This document shows, piece after piece, positions 9,134 to 18,047 of a DNA stretch of 64,000 nucleotides. This DNA is from Corynebacterium sp. P3-F1 (GTDB taxonomy: Bacteria > Actinomycetota > Actinomycetes > Mycobacteriales > Mycobacteriaceae): NCBI RefSeq assembly GCF_030503635.1, contig NZ_CP129965.1, forward strand, positions 2,054,089 to 2,118,088, written 5' to 3'. Below the pieces are notes generated by a model that saw only the letters and a program-made list of their open reading frames with translations, had not been told where the DNA came from and searched no databases. The stretch's first letter is position 1, and every line of letters begins with the position of its first letter. The translations under genes and the position numbers were made by a program.

Positions 9134-12100
9134 TTAGGCGAAGGCTTCGTCGATAAGCGCCTTCTCTTCTTGCTGGTGGATCTTGGCCACGCCGGTTGCC
9201 GTGGTGGTCATTGCGCGGCGGGAGACGCGGCGCATCGGCGGGAGGTCGTCCACGAGGTTGGCCAGGTGCTCGTTGTAGAACGGCCACGGGCCCTGGTTTG
9301 CGGGCTCGTCCTGGACGAAGCGGACTTCCTTGGCGTTGGGGTAGTTGGCGAAGGCCTTGTTGAGGCGGTTGAACGGGATCGGGTGGAGCATCTCGATGCG
9401 GATGATGGCCACGTCTTCGCGCTCGTCCTTCTGGCGGCGCTTTTCCAGCTCGTAGTAGATCTTGCCGGAGCAGAGGATGATGGTGGTCACCTTGTCGGCG
9501 TCGCCGATGACCTTGTTCTTTGCGTCGACGATGTTGGGGTCGTCGATGACGGAGCGGAAGGACTTGGACTCGATGAAGTCGGCGGGCTGGGAGACGGCAG
9601 CCTTGTTGCGCAGCATCGACTTCGGGGTGAAGACGACGAGCGGGCGGCGCATGTCGCCGAGAGCTTGTCGACGCAGCAGGTGGAAGTGGTTTGCCGGCGT
9701 CGACGGCTGTGCGACGGTCATGGAGCCTTCGGCGACGAGCTGCAGGAAGCGCTCGATGCGTGCCGACGAGTGGTCCGGACCCTGGCCTTCGTAGCCGTGC
9801 GGGAGCAGCATGATCAGGCTGGACAGCTGGCCCCACTTGGTTTCGCCGGAGGAGATGTACTCGTCGATGATGGTCTGGGCGCCGTTGGCGAAGTCGCCGA
9901 ACTGTGCTTCCCATGCGACGAGTGCGTCCGGGTTACCCACGGTGTAGCCGTATTCGAAGCCGAGGCCGCCGAACTCCGTGAGGGCGGAGTTGTAGATGCG
10001 GAATCGGCCGCCGTTGCCTTGCTCGATGGCGTGAGCGTCGAGCGGGTTGTACTGCTCACCGGTGTTCGGGTCGAACAGGACACCGTGGCGTTGGGTGAAG
10101 GTGCCGCGCTTGGAGTCCTCGCCGGCGAGGCGGACGAGTTTGCCTTCTGCTGCGAGGGAGCCGAAGGCGAGCAGTTCGCCCCATGCCCAGTCGATGTTGC
10201 CGTTGTCGAAGGAGCCGCCGCGGGATTTGATCACGGACTTCAGGCGCTTGTTGGCGGTGAAGTCGCCGGGCAGGTCGGCGTAGGCGTTGGCGAGCTGCTT
10301 GAACATCGCTTCGTCGATAGACGTGTCCAGGCCGCGGGTGAGCGACTGGGACTCGGTGATGCCGTGCTGCTCGGCGGGGGAACCGCCGTCTTCCTTGACG
10401 TCGTTGAACACGGAGTCCAGCTGGTCGTGGAAGTCCTGCTTAGCGATCTCGGCTTCGTCCTCGGTGATGTCGCCGCGGCCGATGAGGTCCTTGGTGTAGC
10501 GGGTACGCACCGACGGGTGGGATTCGATGCGGTCGTACATGAGCGGCTGGGTCACGGACGGGTCGTCGGCCTCGTTGTGGCCGCGGAGGCGGTAGCACAG
10601 CAGGTCGATGAAGACGTCTTTGCCGAATTCGCGGCGGTATTCAGTGGCCAGCTGGCCGACCCATGCTGCCGCTTCGGGGTCGTCGCCGTTGACGTGGAAG
10701 ACGGGGCAGTCGAAGCCCTTGGCCAGGTCGGTGGCGTAGTAGGAGGAGCGGCCCTGGTCCGGGGTGGTGGTGAAGCCGATTTGGTTGTTCACCACGATGT
10801 GGACGGTGCCGCCGACGTCGTAGCCCTTGAGCTTGGACATGTTCAGGGTTTCCTGAACGACGCCGAGGCCGGTGAAGGAGGCGTCGCCGTGGAGCATCAT
10901 CGGCACGACGGAGTGGTCCTCGACGTTCTTGCCGTGGTTGATGATGTCTTGCTTCGCGCGGGCGATGCCGACCATGACGGGATCGACGGCTTCCAGGTGG
11001 GACGGGTTGGCGGCGAGAGTGACCTTGATGTCGCCGTCGCCGAACATCTGGATGTGCTCGCCTTCGAAGCCGAGGTGGTACTTGACGTCGCCGGAGCCGC
11101 CCTGCTGGGCGGGCTGCAGGTTGCCTTCGAACTCGCCGAAGATGGTCTTGACGGGCTTGCCGACGATGTTGAACAGGACGTTCAAACGTCCACGGTGCGG
11201 CATACCGATGACCACTTCGTCGAGGCCCTGGCCGGCAGCGGTGTCGATGACGGCGTCCATGAGCGGGATCAAGGTCTCGGCGCCCTCGAGGGAGAAGCGC
11301 TTCTGGCCGAGGTACTTGGTCTGCAGGAAGTTCTCGAAGGCCTCTGCGGCGTTGAGTTTCTGCAAGATGTACTTCTGCTCGGCGTTGGTCGGCTTGGGCA
11401 TGCCCACCTCGATGCGGTCGCGCAGCCATTCGCGCTCGTCGCGGTCCAGGACGTGGGTGTATTCGGCACCGACGTGGAGGGTGTAGGCGGCGCGGAGGCG
11501 GGTGAGCACCTCGCGCAGCGTCATGGTCTCCTTGCCGCCGAAACCGCCGACGTTGAAGGTGCGGTCGAGGTCCCACAAGGTCAGGCCGTGGGTTTCCAGC
11601 AGCAGGTCGCGGGAGTCCGGCTTGGGCAGGCCGGGCTGGTGCCAGTGCAGCGGGTTCGTGTCGGCCATGAGGTGGCCGCGGGAGCGGTATGCCTCGATGA
11701 GGTTCATCACGCGGGTGTTCTTGTCCACACCGCCGTTAGGAATGTCCTGGGCCCAGCGCATCGGGGCGTACGGGATCTGCATGGCATCGAAGATCTCGTC
11801 CCAGAACTTGTCGTCGTTAAGCAGCTGCGAGATGTCGCGGAGGAATTCGCCGGACTCTGCACCCTGGATGACGCGGTGGTCGTAAGTGGAGGTCAGGGTG
11901 GTCAGCTTGCCCACGCCGAGTTCGGCGAGACGGTCCTCGGACGCACCAGCGAATTCGGCCGGGTAGTCCATCGCGCCGACACCGACGATGGTGCCCTGGC
12001 CCTTGGTCAGGCGCGGGATGGAGTGGCGGGTGCCAATGCCGCCCGGGTTGGTCAGCTGAATAGTGACGCCCTGGAAGTCTTCGAGCTTGAGCTTGTTCTT

Positions 12101-12889
12101 GCGGGCGCGGTCGACGATGTCCTCGTAGGCCTTGACGAACTGGTCGAAGGTGAGGGTCTCGCACTCCTTGATGGCGGCGACGACTAGGGCGCGGCTGCCG
12201 TCCTTTTGAGGGAGGTCGATGGCCAAGCCCAGGTTGATGTGCTCGGGCGTGACCACGAACGGCTTGCCGTCCTTGACGGTGTAGTTGACGTTCATACCCG
12301 GGTGGAGCAGGGCGGACTTCACGATCGCCCAGCCGATGATGTGGGTGAACGAGATCTTGCCGCCGCGGGTGCGCTTGAGGTGGTCGTTGATCTGCGCACG
12401 GTTTTCGAACATGAGCTTGACCGGCATGTCGCGCACGGTGGTGGCCGTTGGGACGGTCAGGGACTCGTCCATGTTCTTCGCGATGGCCTTGAAGGTGCCC
12501 TTGAGCTGAGTCTCGCCAGCTTCCGGGAGCGGCTTCAGGCGGTCCATCGGGGAGTGCTTGGTCTTCTTCTTGTTGGCCGGCTTCTGGGACGGTTTGGGCA
12601 CCTCGTTGACTGCGGTGTCGACGCGGGTTTCGCGGCCGTCCTGGCTCGGGGCACCGGTAGTCTCGGCGACCTTGGTTTCGGTCCGTGCCTTGTGCGGCTG
12701 GGAGTCCTGGACCGCTGCCTTCTTGGCGGCGGGGGAGACGAGCGGGGTGGCCTGGGTAGCGCCGGCGTCGCCCTTTTTGTCGAACAACTCGCGCCACTCG
12801 TCGCCGACGGAGTCCGGATCGTTCTTGTACTGCTGGAACATCTCATCAACCAGCCAGTCGTTTTGGCCGAATGTGCTCTCGCTGCTCAC
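9134..12889 (-). CDS. odhA: 2-oxoglutarate dehydrogenase E1 fused to E2-type succinyltransferase
   Basis: Large TCA-cycle enzyme of the corynebacterial/mycobacterial type: thiamine-diphosphate 2-oxoglutarate decarboxylase with an N-terminal succinyltransferase domain and no lipoyl domain. 1251 residues from GTG 12889 (VSSESTFGQNDWLVDEMF), which matches the family start; an ATG six codons upstream is less likely. A basic Pro/Lys linker (about 40-110) precedes the E2 catalytic domain, with STYDHRVIQGAESGEFLRD near 340. The E1 part shows VIGMPHRGRLNVL, HLGFEGEH, FTGLGVVQETLNMS, GRSSYYATDLAKG, HVNGDDPEA (ThDP-binding GDD) and RLRGHNEADDPSVTQPLMY. Regulation by a phosphorylated inhibitor (OdhI/GarA) is known in the group but its gene is not here. 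Confidence 0.97.
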   Translation of the reverse strand: MSSESTFGQNDWLVDEMFQQYKNDPDSVGDEWRELFDKKGDAGATQATPLVSPAAKKAAVQDSQPHKARTETKVAETTGAPSQDGRETRVDTAVNEVPKPSQKPANKKKTKHSPMDRLKPLPEAGETQLKGTFKAIAKNMDESLTVPTATTVRDMPVKLMFENRAQINDHLKRTRGGKISFTHIIGWAIVKSALLHPGMNVNYTVKDGKPFVVTPEHINLGLAIDLPQKDGSRALVVAAIKECETLTFDQFVKAYEDIVDRARKNKLKLEDFQGVTIQLTNPGGIGTRHSIPRLTKGQGTIVGVGAMDYPAEFAGASEDRLAELGVGKLTTLTSTYDHRVIQGAESGEFLRDISQLLNDDKFWDEIFDAMQIPYAPMRWAQDIPNGGVDKNTRVMNLIEAYRSRGHLMADTNPLHWHQPGLPKPDSRDLLLETHGLTLWDLDRTFNVGGFGGKETMTLREVLTRLRAAYTLHVGAEYTHVLDRDEREWLRDRIEVGMPKPTNAEQKYILQKLNAAEAFENFLQTKYLGQKRFSLEGAETLIPLMDAVIDTAAGQGLDEVVIGMPHRGRLNVLFNIVGKPVKTIFGEFEGNLQPAQQGGSGDVKYHLGFEGEHIQMFGDGDIKVTLAANPSHLEAVDPVMVGIARAKQDIINHGKNVEDHSVVPMMLHGDASFTGLGVVQETLNMSKLKGYDVGGTVHIVVNNQIGFTTTPDQGRSSYYATDLAKGFDCPVFHVNGDDPEAAAWVGQLATEYRREFGKDVFIDLLCYRLRGHNEADDPSVTQPLMYDRIESHPSVRTRYTKDLIGRGDITEDEAEIAKQDFHDQLDSVFNDVKEDGGSPAEQHGITESQSLTRGLDTSIDEAMFKQLANAYADLPGDFTANKRLKSVIKSRGGSFDNGNIDWAWGELLAFGSLAAEGKLVRLAGEDSKRGTFTQRHGVLFDPNTGEQYNPLDAHAIEQGNGGRFRIYNSALTEFGGLGFEYGYTVGNPDALVAWEAQFGDFANGAQTIIDEYISSGETKWGQLSSLIMLLPHGYEGQGPDHSSARIERFLQLVAEGSMTVAQPSTPANHFHLLRRQALGDMRRPLVVFTPKSMLRNKAAVSQPADFIESKSFRSVIDDPNIVDAKNKVIGDADKVTTIILCSGKIYYELEKRRQKDEREDVAIIRIEMLHPIPFNRLNKAFANYPNAKEVRFVQDEPANQGPWPFYNEHLANLVDDLPPMRRVSRRAMTTTATGVAKIHQQEEKALIDEAFA

Positions 12890-12943
12890 GGCAGGTACTC
12901 GCCTCATTTCCTAAGTTCTACGTGTGTTTTTGCTTGATTTTCA

Positions 12944-15900
12944 TCAATGGCTAACAGCCCACAATACTGTATATTTTCCGCCCTGCTGGAGCAGGTCGGC
13001 GTGGGGACCGTTCTCAATGATACGTCCTTGGTCAATCACGAGTATTCGGTCGGCCTGCGCGGCGGTGGCGAGCCGGTGGGCGACGATGATGGAGGTGCGT
13101 CCGGAGGTGGTGTGGGCGGAGGCGTCGAGGACGGCGCGTTCGGTGGCGGGGTCGAGGGTGGCGGTGGCTTCGTCGAGAAGCACGACATCGGGCTGGAGCA
13201 TTTCGGCGCGGGCGAGCGCGATGATTTGGCGTTGACCGGAGCTTAGGCCGCGGCCGCGTTCGCCGACGCGGTGGTTGAAGCCGCCGGGGATGGCGGCGAT
13301 GATGTCGAGCGCACCGATCCGCCGCACGGCGTCCTCGATCTCACGTTCCGTCGCGTCGGGTGCGCCGTAGGCGATGTTCTGCGCGACGGTGCCGGGGAAT
13401 AGATAGGACTCTTGAGGTACCTGTGCGAGCGCGCGCCGCCAGTCGGCGAGGGGGAAGTCGCGGATGTTCGTGCCGCTCGCGGTCACAGCGCCCGCCACAG
13501 GATCGTAGAAACGGGCGAGCAGCTTGATGACGGTCGACTTGCCCGCCCCCGTCGCCCCCACCAGCGCGACGGTTTCGCCGGGCTGGAAGGAGGCGGTGAC
13601 ACCCGATAGCGCGACGGGCGAAGAGTTGCTCGGGCTGTCCGCGCTGGGCGGTTCGGCTTCATCGGTGGAATCGGTTACATCGGCGCTCGTGGTGGTGTCC
13701 GGTTCAGCGGCAGTGGAAGCGTCGGTTGCGGCGTCGGGGCGGGCGCCGTAAGAGAAGGTGACGTCGTTGAGGGCGAGTGCGCCGCGGGCGGCGTCGGCCG
13801 CGCCCGGGGAGGTGCCGGTGTCGGGCACGGTGGTGCGCTCGTCCATGAGCTCCCGGATGCGGTCGAAGCTGACGGTGGCCTGCTGCCAGGAGTCGAAGAT
13901 TTGGCCGAGCTGTTGGATGGGGCCGTAGAGCTGGCTCAAGTACATGGTGAAGGCCACGAGAACACCGACGGATAGGGTGCCGTCGGCGATGCGTCCCGCG
14001 CCGATGCCCACGATGATGGCCGTCATGAGTTGGGAGATCAGCTGCATGCCGTTGAAGTAGGTGGCGACGAGGAGCTGGGAGCGCATGCGGAGGCGTCGAT
14101 AAGCCTCGCTCTCGGATGCGAAGTGGGCCTCGGCGGACGGCTCCATGCGGTGCATTTGGCTGATCCGGATGCCGCCGATGAGTTCTGCGAATTCTCCGTT
14201 GACGGCGGAGATCTGCGCGCGGGCGGCGGCGTGGAAGCGCTTGGAATAGTGGCGGAACACCACGGTGATCACTGCGATGACGGGCACGGCGTAGAGCGCG
14301 ATGAGGGCGAGCGAGCCGTCGGTGGCCACGAGCATCGCGGCGACCCCGATGAGGGTGCCCACGGAGACGATGGCTTGGGCGAGGCCCGTTTGCAGGAAGC
14401 TGGACAGGGTGTCGATGTCCGTGGTCATTCGGGTCATGATCCGGCCTGACAGGTGGGATTCGAAGTAGCTCATGCCCAGGCTCTGCAGGTGGGCGTAGCT
14501 GCGCACGCGCAGGCCGTAGAGGAGGCGCTCACCGGAGCGGGCGGAGAGAACGGTCATCGCGGCATTGGCACCCCACGCGACGAGCACAACAACGAGCGCA
14601 GCCGCGGCAACCACCCACAACGTGTGGGGACTGCCAGCTTGAATGCCCTTATCGACGGCCGCGCGCACCAGCGTGGGGAAGCTCAGGTCCGCGAGCACAC
14701 CCACCACCAGCAGGCCCGTGACCGCGGCGACGAGCCACTTCACCGACGCGAACATCTCGCGCAGACTCGCCGGGATTGTCCCCTTCGGCTCCTCATCGGC
14801 GGGAGGGAGGTGCTCGAGGCGCTCCATCAGCTCGGGAGTCGCGGTGACTACACGTGCGCCGCCTCCGCCGCCCCCGCCGCCGCGGGGTCCTCCGCCGACA
14901 CCACCCCCGAGACCGCTGCTGGCGGAGGGCGCGAGCACGTGCTCGCGGGGTGCATTGTCACCGAGGTCCGGCCACAGTTCGTCGTGGGAGGGCTCGCGAG
15001 CACCCGGGGGAGCTGGGGCACCGGTGCCGGCTGGGACGGCAGAAGCGCCCGCGATCGACTCGTCGGCGGGTGCCATGAGAGCAATGTAGGAGGGGTGGGA
15101 GAGGGCGGGGGCCAAGGGGGCGTCGATAAGCAAGGTGCCGGTGTCCATGAAGATTACGCGCTGCGTGTGCTCGACCGTGGACTGGCGGTGGGCGACAGCG
15201 ATGATGGTCACGCCCGGGAGGTTGTCGCGCAGGTTGGCCAGAATGTCGGCTTCGGTGGCGGCGTCGATGGCGGACGTTGCGTCGTCGAGAATGAGCACGC
15301 GGGGGCGCGAGAGGAGGGCGCGTGCGAGCGCGATGCGTTGGCGCTGGCCGCCGGACAGCGTGAGACCGCGCTCGCCGACAACGGTGCTGTAGCCCTCGGG
15401 AAGCGCGGCGATGAAGTCGTGGGCGCACGCCATGCGCGCGGCGTGCTCGATCTCGGCGTCGGTGGCCTCGGTGCCCATGGCGATGTTGTCGCGGATGGAC
15501 AGCGAGAAAAGGAAGGCCTCATCGAAAACGCACGTGACTTTGCTGCGGATGCTGTCGTGGGTGAGTTCGTTGTACGGGAGCTCCCCGTCGGGCGCGACCA
15601 GAGCGACGTGCCCGCTGTCAGGGGTGTAGAACGCCCCGGCGAGCTGCACGGCCATGGACTTTCCGCTGCCTGCGGGTCCGACGACGGCGACTTGCTCGCC
15701 GGGCGCCACCGTGAAGTCGACGTGGTCCAGAACCGTGCGGCCACCGGTGATGAACGTGACGTCGTTGAACGCGATCCCGATCGGGCCCTCTGGTACGTCG
15801 CGGGGATCGGCCGGGTCTGGGCGCTCGGGCGCGAGCTGGAGGACATCGTCGAGCCGGTCCACGCCGCTCATTCCCATCTGGAGGGTGACGTACGTGTTGG

Positions 15901-16768
15901 CAAGCATGGACATCAGCGACGTCAGCGAGCTCAGGTACGCGGTGAATGCGACGAAGCCGCCGACCGTCATCCCACCGCCCAGGGCGATGAGGCCGCCCGC
16001 GACGATGGTGACCACGAGCGCCAAGTTGGGGAGTTGGCTCAGTGCCGGCTGGAAGTGCGCGGTGAGCTTGGCGGCGCGCATCTTCACGGCGTACAGATGC
16101 CGCGCCAGGCCGTCGAGGACGTCGACCTCGTGCTCCTCGCGGCCGAAAGCTTTGACCACGCGCACTCCGGAGACTGTCTGCTCGACGTGGCTGGTCAGGT
16201 CCGCCGCGGACTGCTGGTTCGCCCACGTCGCGGCGTAGAGCGACGTGCGTGAGCGGTTAGCCACCCACACGATCACCGGCAGGAAGGCCAGCGCCATCAC
16301 CGTCAGCGGCAGGTCCACCCACGCCATGACTCCGACGGTAAGCACCAGCTGGACGAGGCGGGACAGTGCCATGGGGCTCATCGCCAAGACGGAGAACAAC
16401 TGGCCGAGGTCGGTGATGGACCGGGAAACGATTTGCCCGGTGACAATGTCGTCCTGCCCCGGGCCGTCGAGGCGGTGGAGCGTTTCAAGCAGCTCCACGC
16501 GCACATAATGCTGGGAGCGTGTGGCCATGTTGCCCGCGGCCCAGCGCCGCAGCACCTGGAACGCGAATTGAGCGACGGCGATGCCAGCCATCGCCCACGC
16601 AATCCGGGCGACAGATCCCTCGCGGGCGCCGGTGGCCACGTCGATGGCCGCGCCCGTCAACCCCGGCAGGGATGTCTGCAGCACCGCCGCGATCACCGCG
16701 GTGATAAGCGTTAGCGCCGCGAACCCCGGGTTGGCCTTAAGCGACCGGGTGATCAGGTGGCCGCGCAC
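12944..16768 (-). CDS. Two-in-one ABC exporter (TMD-NBD-TMD-NBD) with one degenerate ATP site
   Basis: 1274-residue multidrug/lipid-type ABC exporter with both half-transporters fused. First membrane domain about 15-300; NBD1 has Walker A GPAGSGKS (364-371), LSGGQ (471-475), LILDDATSAID and His in VAHRQ. A Pro/Gly-rich linker with a run of glycines (about 570-660) leads to the second membrane domain (675-960) and NBD2: Walker A GATGAGKS (1071-1078), LSSGQ (1175-1179), LLDEATATLD (Glu1200). NBD2 also carries a roughly 40-residue Asp/Thr/Ser-rich insert (1010-1050). NBD1 has Asp496 in place of the catalytic Glu and Asp416 at the Q-loop. GTG 16768 is the only usable in-frame start after the upstream stop, 33 bp away, so it is probably cotranscribed with that gene. 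Confidence 0.93.
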   Translation of the reverse strand: MRGHLITRSLKANPGFAALTLITAVIAAVLQTSLPGLTGAAIDVATGAREGSVARIAWAMAGIAVAQFAFQVLRRWAAGNMATRSQHYVRVELLETLHRLDGPGQDDIVTGQIVSRSITDLGQLFSVLAMSPMALSRLVQLVLTVGVMAWVDLPLTVMALAFLPVIVWVANRSRTSLYAATWANQQSAADLTSHVEQTVSGVRVVKAFGREEHEVDVLDGLARHLYAVKMRAAKLTAHFQPALSQLPNLALVVTIVAGGLIALGGGMTVGGFVAFTAYLSSLTSLMSMLANTYVTLQMGMSGVDRLDDVLQLAPERPDPADPRDVPEGPIGIAFNDVTFITGGRTVLDHVDFTVAPGEQVAVVGPAGSGKSMAVQLAGAFYTPDSGHVALVAPDGELPYNELTHDSIRSKVTCVFDEAFLFSLSIRDNIAMGTEATDAEIEHAARMACAHDFIAALPEGYSTVVGERGLTLSGGQRQRIALARALLSRPRVLILDDATSAIDAATEADILANLRDNLPGVTIIAVAHRQSTVEHTQRVIFMDTGTLLIDAPLAPALSHPSYIALMAPADESIAGASAVPAGTGAPAPPGAREPSHDELWPDLGDNAPREHVLAPSASSGLGGGVGGGPRGGGGGGGGARVVTATPELMERLEHLPPADEEPKGTIPASLREMFASVKWLVAAVTGLLVVGVLADLSFPTLVRAAVDKGIQAGSPHTLWVVAAAALVVVLVAWGANAAMTVLSARSGERLLYGLRVRSYAHLQSLGMSYFESHLSGRIMTRMTTDIDTLSSFLQTGLAQAIVSVGTLIGVAAMLVATDGSLALIALYAVPVIAVITVVFRHYSKRFHAAARAQISAVNGEFAELIGGIRISQMHRMEPSAEAHFASESEAYRRLRMRSQLLVATYFNGMQLISQLMTAIIVGIGAGRIADGTLSVGVLVAFTMYLSQLYGPIQQLGQIFDSWQQATVSFDRIRELMDERTTVPDTGTSPGAADAARGALALNDVTFSYGARPDAATDASTAAEPDTTTSADVTDSTDEAEPPSADSPSNSSPVALSGVTASFQPGETVALVGATGAGKSTVIKLLARFYDPVAGAVTASGTNIRDFPLADWRRALAQVPQESYLFPGTVAQNIAYGAPDATEREIEDAVRRIGALDIIAAIPGGFNHRVGERGRGLSSGQRQIIALARAEMLQPDVVLLDEATATLDPATERAVLDASAHTTSGRTSIIVAHRLATAAQADRILVIDQGRIIENGPHADLLQQGGKYTVLWAVSH

Positions 16769-16801
16769 CAGGTCGGCGGCACGTGCAAATGTGTTGATCC
16801 G

Positions 16802-17728
16802 CTACTCCTTCGACGCGCGTGCGTCATCGCCTTCGGGCGTGCTGTGTGCGTCTTCGGTGTCGTCCTCGGCGTCGTCCTCGCCGTCGCGGTTGCGGCCGAA
16901 GATGTCCAGGATGGCCTTGACGCGTGTCTTGGTGGCCTTCTCCGCCTCGTCGAATTCGTCCTCCACCTCTGACTTGGCGGGCAGCTCGTTCTGGAAGCTT
17001 GCCGGCGGCTGGCCTAAGTTGGGCCCGACACCCTCGATGACCTTCTTGGCCAGCGCCCGGTTGGCCATGGTGCCGGCCACGGCGCCGATGCCCAGCGGCA
17101 TCAGTTTGCCGATCCACATGCGGCGCAGCCGGCGCTTCATGGACTTCACCAGCTGCCGGGTGAGCAAGCTATTGGCCTGGTTCAAGGTGGGGCCGGAGAA
17201 CTTGGACAGCATCGCGGCGGACGGGACCTTCTGGGCATCGGGACCGACGAGGGTGTCCACGATTGCGGCGCCCTGGGAGCCGGACAGGACCATGAGGACG
17301 ATGGCGCGGCGGCGCTCCGGGTCGGAAATGTCCACCCCGCGCAGGTAAGCGGAACCGACGGTGTAGATGGCTGCGAGGTCCACGAACACGAGCGACTCAC
17401 CGGCGATCGCGGCGGCACCGGTGAAGAAACCGATGCCCGGAACAGCGGCGGCGCCACCTGCGCCGGCACCGGTGCCGGAGGCGGCGTAGAGGAAGTGCTT
17501 GTCCATGATCGCCTGGATCTCCGCGGGTGACGCGTCCGGGTTGGAGCGGCGCAGGTGGTCGACGTACGCGCGGATCACGCCGGACTGCAGGCGCACAGCC
17601 CGATCGAGCCCCCGGATGAAGGACCGGCCCATGAGGTTCGCGTTCTTCTCGACCGTCGCGGCGTCCATCTGGCCGGTCGCTGCGGCGGCCTTGTTGTTGC
17701 GGTCCTTGCGTTTACGGAAGAGGGCCAT
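16802..17728 (-). CDS. Conserved hypothetical protein, possibly EcsC-like
   Basis: 308 residues from ATG 17728, chosen for AAGGAG 10-15 nt upstream. Basic N-terminus (MALFRKRKDRNNKAAAA), then a helical body (NANLMGRSFIRGLDRAVRLQSGVIRAYVDHLR), a Gly/Ala-rich hydrophobic segment (GTGAGAGGAAAVPGIGFFTGAAAIAGESLVFVDLAAIYTVG in two pieces), a basic patch KSMKRRLRRMWIGKLMPLGIGAVAG and an acidic tail. The hydrophobic middle resembles EcsC-family proteins; I am not sure. It precedes the fused ABC exporter in what looks like an operon, so an accessory role in that system is possible. Confidence 0.6.
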   Translation of the reverse strand: MALFRKRKDRNNKAAAATGQMDAATVEKNANLMGRSFIRGLDRAVRLQSGVIRAYVDHLRRSNPDASPAEIQAIMDKHFLYAASGTGAGAGGAAAVPGIGFFTGAAAIAGESLVFVDLAAIYTVGSAYLRGVDISDPERRRAIVLMVLSGSQGAAIVDTLVGPDAQKVPSAAMLSKFSGPTLNQANSLLTRQLVKSMKRRLRRMWIGKLMPLGIGAVAGTMANRALAKKVIEGVGPNLGQPPASFQNELPAKSEVEDEFDEAEKATKTRVKAILDIFGRNRDGEDDAEDDTEDAHSTPEGDDARASKE

Positions 17729-18033
17729 CGTGCGGATTCTCCTTGTGGGCGCATCGCTGTTCCGCCCCGGTGCGGTGGTGCGGTGCAGCGACTGCGCGGT
17801 GTGAGGTTGGTGCGGGATGCGGTGAAGCATCGTCGGCCGTGAAAGAGCCAATGCACACCAATCTATCGGAGGAGTAGATGGGCCGTCGTAGCCGGACCGG
17901 CCGCATTGGCCCACACCCGGTCACCGTCCGTCCAAAGAAGCCAAGAAACCCGCAGTTAGCCACTTATCAACTACTGCCACCGGACAGCTCCCGGTTCGAC
18001 ACCACGTCACAGCTGCTTTTACGGACGGGTGTC

Positions 18034-18039
18034 TAGAGT
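18034..18039 (+). promoter_or_regulatory. -10 element of the carboxylesterase gene, leaderless
   Basis: TAGAGT ends 8 nt before ATG 18048. Confidence 0.45.
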
Positions 18040-18047
18040 GGCGAGGC

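Noticed and set aside
9170..12187. Very long open frame on the plus strand opposite odhA
   Set aside because: It is a shadow of codon bias in odhA: Val/Gly/Asp/Glu-rich, no domain, and odhA is certain.
14859..14890. GCC/CCG repeat run as a microsatellite locus
   Set aside because: It encodes the Gly-rich linker of the fused ABC exporter and is explained by it.
14453..16252. Long plus-strand frame opposite the fused ABC exporter
   Set aside because: Low-complexity Gly/Arg/Asp/His composition expected from the reverse of a GC-rich gene; no motifs.
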